From assembly GCA_050014755.1 (NCBI GenBank), contig JBEKCS010000011.1, positions 4,563-68,562 of the forward strand: a stretch of DNA of 64,000 bases, read 5' to 3'. Below, piece by piece: positions 57,590-64,000 of this stretch. The notes under the pieces were generated by a model. That model made no database searches. It was not told the origin of the DNA and was given only the letters and a program-made list of their open reading frames with translations. The position numbers and the translations under genes were made by a program. Numbering within the stretch: position 1 is the first letter of the stretch; each line of letters begins with the position of its first letter. This DNA comes from Bog-756 sp050014755 (lineage in GTDB: Bacteria; Actinomycetota; Acidimicrobiia; Acidimicrobiales; RAAP-2).

Positions 57590-58041
57590 CTACCGGGGAT
57601 GGAATCGCAACCAGTTCGCCAGCATCGTTGCCCGCACCTTGCCTTCGTGGACGAGCTCGGCGCTCACGACGATGGCCGACTCGGAAACCTCCACAGGTTC
57701 CGCCCGAAGCGACACGGGCGGTCCCAACGGCGTTGGCCGCAGGAATCGAACGTCGAAGCCAGCCGTGATGAAGGGAACCGGTGCCCCTTCGTCGGCCGTC
57801 CACTCATGGCGATCGGCTTCCCACATCACAACGGCAGCGGTGTGGCAGTCGAGCGCCGTTGAGATGATGCCCCGTTGAGGAAGCCGAATCCGTTGTCGTG
57901 TTCGGCGCGAGGGGTGAACGTGGCGACGGTGACGTCGTGTTCCCGAAAGCTACGCAGGTGAAAACCGTCGGGATTGGCATGGCCGCACCCGAAGCACGTG
58001 AGATCCGGATACAGGGTCTCCTGAATACTCAGTTTCGTCAT
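57590..58041 (-). pseudogene. PaaI-like thioesterase gene, frameshifted
   Basis: Two adjacent frames together encode a hotdog-fold thioesterase of about 150 residues. The first (from ATG 58041) reads LYPDLTCFGCGHANPDGFHL and GFGFLNG; the second continues with VVMWEADRHEWTADEGAPVP and VSAELVHEGKVRATMLANW. Adding one G to the GGGG run at 57870-57873 (complement) restores GFLNGGIISTALDCHTAAVV, the typical active-site segment. So a single 1-bp deletion breaks the gene, or it is a sequencing error. It follows the methyltransferase on the same strand by 57 bp. Confidence 0.8.
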
Positions 58042-58098
58042 GGGATGACTCCATTGTTGATGTCGGCGGTATTCGGCCATTGTCGGACGTGCATCAGA

Positions 58099-58887
58099 TC
58101 AGTCGGCTCGTGCGACGATCCATCCGAATTCGGAGGTGACCCGGACGCCGACTTCCCGATCGCACAAGGGCGAGACGACCTCATGCAGCGCCTCGCAGAA
58201 CGTCTCGTAGCCGACCGCCTCGATCGCGGGGACGGACGGTCCCGCCGCCGCTAGTGCACGCACGGCCGTGTCGGTGTCGGGCCACTCGCTGACAACGTCG
58301 ACGGCTCCGCGCTCGACCAACGAGAAGCCCGACGCTTCGAGCATGTCCTCCATGACACCTTCGCGACCGGTGTCCCCGTGGTCCATATTGGTTGCCCCGT
58401 GTTCAGGAGGAGACAACTCGATGACCTTGATGAAGTACGGCATGAGGCCAAGACGGTCGTATCGCCCCCAGAAGGTGAGTCCCAGCCGACCGTTGGGCAC
58501 GAGCACCCGGCGAGCTTCCTTCAACGCACCTTCGCATCCTTTCCAGATGCCGTTGAAGCTCGTCGCGACATCGAAGCTGTCATCCGCGAACGGTAGTTCG
58601 AACATGTCACCGACGCGGAAGTTCCCGCTCGGAGTTCTCGTTTGTGCGATCGTCACCAGGGCCTCGGCTGCGTCCAGTCCAGTGACTGTGGCCTGCCTCT
58701 CGGCGGCAAGATGAGCAGCGAACCCGGACCCACAGGCGATGTCCAGGAGGCGCTCACCGTCCCCGATTCCCAGACGGTCGAACAGCAATTCGTTTGCCGG
58801 GCGAGCGTACGGCTCGAACAGGTACGCCCACTCCAGGGCACGCGCCCCCCAGCCGCGACCCGCTTCTTCCCAGTTCATGTCAGACAC
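58099..58887 (-). CDS. class I SAM-dependent methyltransferase
   Basis: A 262-residue methyltransferase with motif I LLDIACGSGFAAHLAAE, motif II region VTGLDAAEALVTIAQ, VGDMFELPFADDSFDVAT and motif III LVPNGRLGLTFWGR. It resembles the UbiE/Coq5-like group acting on small molecules. A start at 58878 (MNWEE) is also possible. First gene of an operon with the frameshifted thioesterase. Divergent from a TetR gene with a long palindrome between them. Confidence 0.85.
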   Translation of the reverse strand: MSDMNWEEAGRGWGARALEWAYLFEPYARPANELLFDRLGIGDGERLLDIACGSGFAAHLAAERQATVTGLDAAEALVTIAQTRTPSGNFRVGDMFELPFADDSFDVATSFNGIWKGCEGALKEARRVLVPNGRLGLTFWGRYDRLGLMPYFIKVIELSPPEHGATNMDHGDTGREGVMEDMLEASGFSLVERGAVDVVSEWPDTDTAVRALAAAGPSVPAIEAVGYETFCEALHEVVSPLCDREVGVRVTSEFGWIVARAD

Positions 58888-58903
58888 TCGCTCCGGCTCT
58901 TTC

Positions 58904-58946
58904 TAGACGAACGGTCGTACAGTAATTGTAAACGATCGTGCGTCTA
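58904..58946. promoter_or_regulatory. TetR operator, 15-bp arms
   Basis: TAGACGAACGGTCGT (58904-58918) and ACGATCGTGCGTCTA (58932-58946) match in 13 of 15 positions as an inverted repeat, centred between the methyltransferase and the TetR gene. Confidence 0.75.
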
Positions 58947-58988
58947 AGATGCAAGGGGTCAGTCACGCGAAGGAGGGAGGACGAGCCG

Positions 58989-59606
58989 ATGGCAGAGGAG
59001 GAGCAACCGAGGAAGCAGACCCGGGCCCCCGGAGAGCGCTCCCGTGCCCGCATCGTGCACGAGGCAGCACGGCTTGCGACGATCGAGGGCATCGAAGGAC
59101 TTTCGATCGGCCGGCTCGCCGACGCCACCGGAACTGCGAAAAGCAGCGTCTACGCACTGTTCGGCTCCAAGGAGGAACTCCAACTGGCGACCATCAACGC
59201 AGCACGCGAGAGCTTCATCGTCGAGGTGGTCACACCGGCGCTGGTTGGAACAGAGCCGGGGCGCGCACGACTGCTTGCCCTGTGTGACGGCTTCCTCTCC
59301 TACGTGGAGCGGCGCATTTTCCCCGGTGGATGCTTCTTCGTCGCCGCTTCCGCCGAGGTCGCGGCGCGCCCCGGACGTGTTCATGATGAAGTGGCTCGTA
59401 TCCAACAGCAGTGGCGAGACCTGCTTGGGCGCGAAGCCAGCGCTGCGGTTGAGAAGGGTGAACTGCCGCGAGGCACCGACCCCGGGCAAGTCGCATTCGA
59501 ACTCGGTGTAATTCTTGCCGGGACGAACATCGTGAGCGTCCTTCACGACGATCAAGCAGTCATCGCCCGTGCCCGTTCAGCGGTGAAGAGTCGACTGTCC
59601 CGCTAG
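58989..59606 (+). CDS. TetR family regulator
   Basis: The 205-residue protein has a TetR HTH (IVHEAARLATIEGIEGLSIGRLADATGTAKSSVYALFGSKEELQ). ATG 58989 has GGAGG sites upstream; the frame also opens at 58938 inside the operator, less likely. It is probably the repressor of the divergent methyltransferase-thioesterase operon. Confidence 0.88.
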   Translation: MAEEEQPRKQTRAPGERSRARIVHEAARLATIEGIEGLSIGRLADATGTAKSSVYALFGSKEELQLATINAARESFIVEVVTPALVGTEPGRARLLALCDGFLSYVERRIFPGGCFFVAASAEVAARPGRVHDEVARIQQQWRDLLGREASAAVEKGELPRGTDPGQVAFELGVILAGTNIVSVLHDDQAVIARARSAVKSRLSR

Positions 59607-59783
59607 TCCGTTGTGACTCTCGGTCTATCGAGTTGGGGGGCGTCACCGGTCGACCGGGCGAATGACTCGGCTTGCGCGTTTTCCCAAATCAACGGGGGAT
59701 TCGAACATCGCCGTTTGCCTTGGCTCGGAAGATCCAGTGAAATACCAGATCTGAGGAGGGAAAACGCTATTATTCCCACACTT

Positions 59784-59816
59784 CGGTGGAGGTTATGCGA
59801 CTATGTTCGAACCCCT
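59784..59816 (+). repeat. dispersed repeat copy A
   Basis: CGGTGGAGG-TTATGCGACTA-TGTTCGAACCCC in short; the first half matches copy C (63281-63311), the second half copy B. Confidence 0.6.
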
Positions 59817-59901
59817 TTCGGCCTTCTGACCTGGAGTTTTGTGGTGTAGATGCCGGAACGGAGGCGGCTTTCGTTCGGTGCGCTCTTCGACGTCGATATC
59901 A

Positions 59902-59935
59902 GTGGCGAAGTGATGGGACTACGTTCGAACCCCTC
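59902..59935 (+). repeat. dispersed repeat copy B
   Basis: GTGATGGGACTACG followed by TTCGAACCCCT; shares GTGATGGGAC with copy D (51574) and TTCGAACCCCT with copy A. Confidence 0.6.
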
Positions 59936-60022
59936 TGATCCTCGATCGGCGGAGGTGGTCGGCACCGACCCCCGGGGCGCTTTGGCTACCCGAGCGTTCC
60001 TGCTCCGGTCTTGAACTGAGTA

Positions 60023-60036
60023 GTATTACGTAATAC
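60023..60036. promoter_or_regulatory. perfect 14-bp palindrome, likely TA operator
   Basis: GTATTACGTAATAC, ten bases before the toxin start, in an AT-rich stretch. A site of this kind fits binding by the ribbon-helix-helix antitoxin for autoregulation. Confidence 0.75.
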
Positions 60037-60045
60037 GATTTAGGC

Positions 60046-60303
60046 GTGGAGATCCACCGTGCCGCACGAAAGCATGGAGTGGCCGGCCCATCCATCGAGC
60101 ATGCAATCGCCAACTGTGTGGTCGTTGTCAGCCTCGATCCCGATGATGATCCGCCAAGGGTGCTTGCCATCGGACCCGATTTCGATGGCAGTCTGCTTGA
60201 GGTCATCTGGCTCGAATTCGACGAAGACGTTCAGATCGTGATTCATGCCATGGCGTTGCGGCCTGTGTTCTATGACCTGCTACCCGAACAAGGGAGTAAT
60301 TGA
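60046..60303 (+). CDS. putative type II toxin (BrnT/DUF4258-like)
   Basis: An 85-residue protein: IHRAARKHGVAGPSIEHAI, LDPDDDPPRVLAIGPDFDGS, LLEVIWLEFDEDVQIVIHAMALRPVFY. The ARKHG-IEHA start and the IHAM-RP end recall small toxin families of the RelE/BrnT-like type found with ribbon-helix-helix antitoxins. The exact family is not certain. GTG start. Its stop overlaps the next ATG by one base (TGATG). Confidence 0.65.
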   Translation: MEIHRAARKHGVAGPSIEHAIANCVVVVSLDPDDDPPRVLAIGPDFDGSLLEVIWLEFDEDVQIVIHAMALRPVFYDLLPEQGSN

Positions 60304-60584
60304 TGACTGAGTCCAAGACCTACCGAACGAAGACCGGCAGAGTGCTCGACGACGACGACCTTGAGTCCCTCTCCAGCGAAGTCGAGTCAGCCACCTACGA
60401 CATCGAGGCGCTCAAGTCTCGACGTCGCGGGCGGCCGGCCATGGGCTCCGGGCCTGCAGATGTCGTGCCCGTGCGACTCGACCCCGAATTGCATGACGCA
60501 CTCCAGGCTCGGGCCGTTGCGGAACACACCACGGCCAGCGATGTCATCCGGAGGGCTCTCAAGGACTTTCTGCACGTTGCCTGA
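60303..60584 (+). CDS. putative antitoxin, ribbon-helix-helix
   Basis: A 93-residue protein with a linker N-terminus and a C-terminal RHH: VVPVRLDPELHDALQARAVAEHTTASDVIRRALKDFLHVA (the first strand and two helices). The order toxin-antitoxin with a one-base overlap, plus the palindrome upstream, supports a type II TA module. Confidence 0.75.
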   Translation: MTESKTYRTKTGRVLDDDDLESLSSEVESATYDIEALKSRRRGRPAMGSGPADVVPVRLDPELHDALQARAVAEHTTASDVIRRALKDFLHVA

Positions 60585-60596
60585 ACCTTGGCCCGG

Positions 60597-60731
60597 GTGC
60601 ATCCAGCTGATTGGAACGATGGAAGTGTCTCGCGGACCGGCGACCAGTTCCTGGAGCGTTGCAGGGCCGACCGGTCTGCCCTCTCGTCGGTCGATTCAAC
60701 ACCGGCGGCGACCGAGATGAAGGTGGCATGA
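60597..60731 (+). CDS. short hypothetical ORF
   Basis: A 44-residue frame (HPADWNDGSVSRTGDQFLER ...) between the antitoxin and the TOTE gene, in the same frame as the latter. No domain; may be non-coding or a relic. Confidence 0.25.
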   Translation: MHPADWNDGSVSRTGDQFLERCRADRSALSSVDSTPAATEMKVA

Positions 60732-60737
60732 GTCGGC

Positions 60738-60935
60738 GTGGGAGTTCCATCGGAATACCCAGATGACCGGACGCACCTGTCTGAGATGGAAACAGAGCTC
60801 GAGGAGCTGAGAGCAGAGAACGCTTGACTCCGTGCCCTCCTCGGGCTTGATGGGAGAGGGTCGCGACCTGATGCCACAGCGCCGGAGCCGGATGCGGTCG
60901 CGGCGGGTGATGGAAGCGCCGTTTCGCCGAGCCAA
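60738..60935 (+). pseudogene. N-terminal coiled-coil part of the TOTE gene, interrupted by in-frame TGA
   Basis: In the same frame as the next feature, from GTG 60738: HLSEMETELEELRAENA, then TGA at 60825-60827, then LRALLGLDGRGSRPDATAPE running without a stop into the primase domain. TOTE-type helicases normally begin with ENARLRALLGL, so CGA (Arg) to TGA is the simplest explanation. Either the first part is lost, the stop is read through, or it is an error. Confidence 0.75.
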
Positions 60936-63125
60936 GTGAGGCAGGGCTCCTCTGCTGGCGAGAAGATCGCTCTCTTCCAATCCCGCTTCGTCGGACGCGA
61001 TGACGTCCACGCGCTTGCCTGGAGCAGCCAGAGAACTGGCAAGTCGGGATGGAGCCCTGCGGTTCGAGGTGGCTTCACCAATGCGAAGGCAACCGATCGG
61101 GAATACCTACCGTTCAGCGCTGAAGTTCTGGAGCGCCACCTCGCGGGTGAGGTGCACGTCGGGATCTATCCACTGCTTCATGGGGACACTTGTCGTCTGC
61201 TCGCCTGTGACTTTGATGGTCCCGGTTGGGCATTGGACGCACTCGCCTACCGCGATGCCGCCGAGGTCGTGGGTATTCCCACGTTGCTGGAGCGTTCGCG
61301 ATCGGGTGATGGCGGCCATGTCTGGATCTTCTTCGCCGACCACGTCGCTGCGTCCGCGGCGCGCCGACTGGGTGTCCATCTGATCCGCGAGGCGATGACG
61401 GTACGTGCAGAGCTCGACCTGGCCAGCTACGACAGGCTGTTTCCCACCCAGGACTTCATGCCCACAGGGTCGTTCGGGAACTTGATCGCGCTCCCCTTGC
61501 AGGGAAAATGCCGCCGGAGAGGTACGACGGTGTTCCTCGACTCCCGGACCATGGAGCCCTTCGCCGATCAATGGGAGCACCTCTCCTCGGTAGAGTCGGT
61601 CACCGTCCAGTTCCTCGACGAGCTGGTCGGAGGTATCGGTGACTTGGAGACCGGCCCGGACGTTCGGACATATCGACGGGGGCCGGTGGTGACTGCGCCC
61701 GTTGAGCCTCCAAGCGCCATCTGTGCCCGCGCAGGGGCGATGTTGTCGATCGACCGCGTCGGCGTTCCCCCTGCATTGGTGGCCGCGCTGAAGCACGCTG
61801 CGTCGCTCCACAATCCCGAGTTCTACGAGAAGGAGCGAATGCGATTCTCCACCTGGAACACTCCTCGATTCATCCGGTGTTACCGGGAGGCTGTCGGTGA
61901 GCTGCTGCTGCCCCGAGGACTTCGGGACACGGCTGCACGGATCGTCAAGGAGGCGGGCAGCACGTTGGAGGTCGTCGATGCATGCAATGACGCAGCTCCG
62001 GTCGACGTGGAACTCCTGGCCATACTCACGCCTGACCAGATCGAGGCGGTCGAGATGCTGGCAGCCGACGACCTCGGCATGCTGGTCGCCCCACCGGGTT
62101 CCGGCAAGACGGTCGTCGGCTGCGGGCTCATTTCCCGTTACAAGGTGCCCACCCTGGTCATTGTGGATAGGAAGCCCCTGGTGGACCAGTGGCGCGAGCG
62201 CCTCGTGACCCACCTGAACCTTGACACCAAGGAGATCGGTCAGCTGGGTGGCGGTCGAAGCAAGACCAAGGGAATGGTGGACGTCGTCATGGTCCAGAGC
62301 CTCGCCCGCCGTGACGATGTCGCTGCGCTCACGGCGGACTACGGCTTGGTGATCGTCGATGAATGTCACCACGTGCCGGCTGTGACGTTCGAGCGCGCCG
62401 TCCGTGAGATCCCCGTGCGGAGGTGGGTCGGGCTCACGGCTACTCCCTATCGACGGGACGGACTGCAGGCAATGATGGCGATGCACTGCGGACCTGTGCG
62501 GCACACCATGTCCCCACCCGTGGGAGCGGATCGTCACAAGTTGGAGCTGATCGTCCACGAAACCACCCATGAGGCCACGGACAATGGTCAACACATCCAG
62601 GCCACGTTTCGGGAGTTGGTCGAGGACGAAGTGCGGACACCTGGCATCTGCGACGATATCGCAACGGCTTCGGTCAACGGCCGTAACTGCCTTGTCCTCA
62701 CCCGATGGACGGAGCATCTCGACCTAATCGCGGCCGCCCTGCGGTCACGCGGGGTCAATCCCCTGGTCCTTCACGGGCAAATGGGCAAGAAGGCCAGGAC
62801 CGCTGTCCTTCAGAAGCTGGACCAATCGTCCGACCCGGTCGGTGGGCTCGTCTTGGCGGCAACTGCGAGTCTGCTCGGGGAGGGATTCGACTGTCCTCCG
62901 CTCGACACTCTGTTCCTGGCGTTCCCCATCAAGTTCAAGGGGAGCGTGGTGCAGTACGTCGGGCGCGTCCTGCGTCCGACAGCTGACAAGATGAGCGTCG
63001 AAGTTCACGACTACGTGGACACGCAGGTGCCGGTCCTGGCCCGTATGCACAGCGAGCGACGGAAGGCCTACGCAGTACTCGGATTCGACGTGCCCAAGAG
63101 GAGCCGGGGAGTTGGCCGACCCTGA
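60936..63125 (+). CDS. TOTE-type archaeo-eukaryotic primase - DEAD/DEAH helicase
   Basis: The 729-residue remainder has two parts. Residues ~5-250 form the AEP primase domain of TOTE conflict systems: LLACDFDGPGWALDAL (metal Asp92 and Asp94), ERSRSGDGGHVWIFF (His128) and SYDRLFPTQDFMPTGSFGN. Residues ~360-729 are a superfamily 2 helicase: Walker A APPGSGKT (~385), VIVDECHH (~475), LTATPYRRDG, and QYVGRVLRP for motif VI. TOTE proteins are predicted to respond to invading nucleic acid; the mechanism is not proven. The GTG at 60936 lacks a clear ribosome site, which fits translation normally starting at 60738. Follows a TA pair. Confidence 0.85.
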   Translation: MRQGSSAGEKIALFQSRFVGRDDVHALAWSSQRTGKSGWSPAVRGGFTNAKATDREYLPFSAEVLERHLAGEVHVGIYPLLHGDTCRLLACDFDGPGWALDALAYRDAAEVVGIPTLLERSRSGDGGHVWIFFADHVAASAARRLGVHLIREAMTVRAELDLASYDRLFPTQDFMPTGSFGNLIALPLQGKCRRRGTTVFLDSRTMEPFADQWEHLSSVESVTVQFLDELVGGIGDLETGPDVRTYRRGPVVTAPVEPPSAICARAGAMLSIDRVGVPPALVAALKHAASLHNPEFYEKERMRFSTWNTPRFIRCYREAVGELLLPRGLRDTAARIVKEAGSTLEVVDACNDAAPVDVELLAILTPDQIEAVEMLAADDLGMLVAPPGSGKTVVGCGLISRYKVPTLVIVDRKPLVDQWRERLVTHLNLDTKEIGQLGGGRSKTKGMVDVVMVQSLARRDDVAALTADYGLVIVDECHHVPAVTFERAVREIPVRRWVGLTATPYRRDGLQAMMAMHCGPVRHTMSPPVGADRHKLELIVHETTHEATDNGQHIQATFRELVEDEVRTPGICDDIATASVNGRNCLVLTRWTEHLDLIAAALRSRGVNPLVLHGQMGKKARTAVLQKLDQSSDPVGGLVLAATASLLGEGFDCPPLDTLFLAFPIKFKGSVVQYVGRVLRPTADKMSVEVHDYVDTQVPVLARMHSERRKAYAVLGFDVPKRSRGVGRP

Positions 63126-63427
63126 GTCGCTGCTGGACGGCGATTCCGAACTCTTGACCCAGGCCTGACCGCTGTGTGGACGGGTGTCTCCGCTGAGGCC
63201 CGAAGATCGCCAGCGCCTCAGTTAGCAACTGGAGCCAACCGCATCAAACTGGGATAGCGCCGTTGTATTTCCGACAACATCGGTGGAGGTGATCGCGATG
63301 TTTTCGAACCCGTCACCTCACCTGACACGACTCCTCGGATGCATCGAGTAAACGGGCGTGGTGGAGAGCATGAGAATCCTTTCAAACTCTCCCTAGGCGG
63401 TGACATAGCCGTAACAGCACGGCGAGA
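63126..63427. other. intergenic region with repeat copy C
   Basis: Between the TOTE gene and the YbjN-like gene, convergent. A GTTGT-ATTTCCG-ACAAC hairpin (~63263-63279) is followed by copy C at 63281-63311. No gene. Confidence 0.5.
63281..63311 (+). repeat. dispersed repeat copy C
   Basis: CGGTGGAGGTGATCGCGATG followed by TTTTCGAACCC; shares CGGTGGAGG with copy A. Confidence 0.55.
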
Positions 63428-63943
63428 CTAGCTGTGGATTTGATTGAGGATCCTCTTGATGTCCGATTCGCAATAAGTATGCGGTATTCCGGAGATACCT
63501 TTTGAGTTAAATATTTGCCGGATACCAGGGACTGTCTGGGCAATGTCGACAACTATCGCCTTTAGAAATTGGGGTATGTTCACATAGACTTGGGGTGGAA
63601 GAGCAATCTTCAGAAGCACGTCAGCCCCAGTACCGCCAGAAAAAGCAACGCAAGTGAACGATTCCCACTGGTTCACTCCATTGCACAATGCAAGAAACTC
63701 TGCGCCGTCAGCATCAACGCTGTGCATAACACCCACGACCATCGTCACCGTAGAGGGTACGGATCCGTCCGCTGACACGAACATCAGAACGGCATTGCCT
63801 GGCTCGAACGGGCTTTCTATTCGCTCGATGGCAAGCGCCGCGCCATAAGGTGCGATTGGGACAGGTGAAGCGGCCAAGCCAGCTGACTCAAGGGCAGTTG
63901 AGTCCCGACCAGTGGTGTACGGCCTCGTGAGCTGAGGCAACAT
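63428..63943 (-). CDS. YbjN-like (T3SS-chaperone fold) hypothetical protein
   Basis: A 171-residue protein whose central part resembles YbjN/type III secretion chaperone-like domains: NAVLMFVSADGSVPSTVTMVVGV, a loop with FLALCNGVNQW, VLLKIALPPQVYVNIP and a helix FLKAIVVDIAQTVPGI. The base composition is clearly lower in GC than the rest of the window, with AT-rich codons (AATATT, TTTAAC), a sign of recent transfer. Role unknown. 57 bp to the right edge contain nothing clear. Confidence 0.5.
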   Translation of the reverse strand: MLPQLTRPYTTGRDSTALESAGLAASPVPIAPYGAALAIERIESPFEPGNAVLMFVSADGSVPSTVTMVVGVMHSVDADGAEFLALCNGVNQWESFTCVAFSGGTGADVLLKIALPPQVYVNIPQFLKAIVVDIAQTVPGIRQIFNSKGISGIPHTYCESDIKRILNQIHS

Positions 63944-64000
63944 CCCCCAGACGCGACGATCACCGCGTCAACCTCAAGAAGCAGTTTCCACACAAACCAC

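Larger units (their letters stand above)
59607..60045. other. intergenic region with dispersed repeat copies A and B
   Basis: No gene is convincing. An inverted repeat GGGAA ... TTCCC (~59759-59775) precedes copy A (59784-59816); copy B is at 59902-59935. The TA operator (60023-60036) is at the right edge. Confidence 0.5.

Overview
This is a high-GC bacterial chromosomal segment with dense, mostly non-overlapping genes, frequent GTG starts and 4-bp ATGA/GTGA overlaps. The gene content points to an actinobacterium, most plausibly of the Acidimicrobiia. Clues are the BioB/BsaP pair, a mycothiol-dependent maleylpyruvate isomerase family protein, an SCO6745-type protein, a DUF3039 protein, many TetR regulators and secreted proteins with DGGVFAFGDA-type repeats. 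The taxonomic placement is inference. I saw no rRNA, tRNA or CRISPR array.

0-20 kb is core metabolism: the tail of an acyl-CoA dehydrogenase, an archaeal-type riboflavin synthase, bioA-bioF-bioD, an SCO6745-family protein, an NfeD-like/SPFH pair, an ABC-F ATPase, Dus and Maf, a DUF3039 protein, a fatty acid desaturase, a VOC protein, bioB plus its auxiliary protein, enoyl-CoA hydratase, ahcY, an MDMPI protein, and metY-metX. The two biotin blocks together supply BioA, BioF, BioD and BioB. MetX and MetY make homocysteine, and AhcY recycles it from S-adenosylhomocysteine.

19.7-24.1 kb is a three-gene olefin operon (oleA, an oleB-oleC fusion, oleD) expected to condense two fatty acyl-CoAs head to head into long-chain alkenes. 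24.4-31.7 kb carries a 1,617-residue secreted protein with five FN3 repeats, a phospholipase C-like phosphoesterase and a histidine phosphatase. 31.8-37.7 kb has an Fpg-type glycosylase, a DapB-like dehydrogenase/SDR pair, and a TetR-GT39 operon with a palindromic operator.

37.7-43.6 kb is the most intriguing operon: a membrane PAS-GGDEF-EAL protein, an alpha-oxoamine synthase and an MFS exporter, nearly contiguous on the minus strand. The combination resembles a make, export and sense arrangement for a small signal, but that role is hypothesis. 43.9-51.3 kb holds a GyrI-like protein, two secreted repeat proteins, a lipoprotein and an MgtA-type P-ATPase.

51.6-59.6 kb is an accessory block of three TetR divergons with clear palindromic operators. 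Two of them control peroxiredoxin-like proteins and the third a methyltransferase plus a frameshifted thioesterase. An IS1380-type transposase remnant lies among them. 59.6-64 kb looks island-like: a toxin-antitoxin pair with a perfect palindrome, a TOTE-type primase-helicase whose N-terminal coiled coil is cut by an in-frame TGA, a lower-GC YbjN-like gene, and a short dispersed repeat ending in TCGAACCC.
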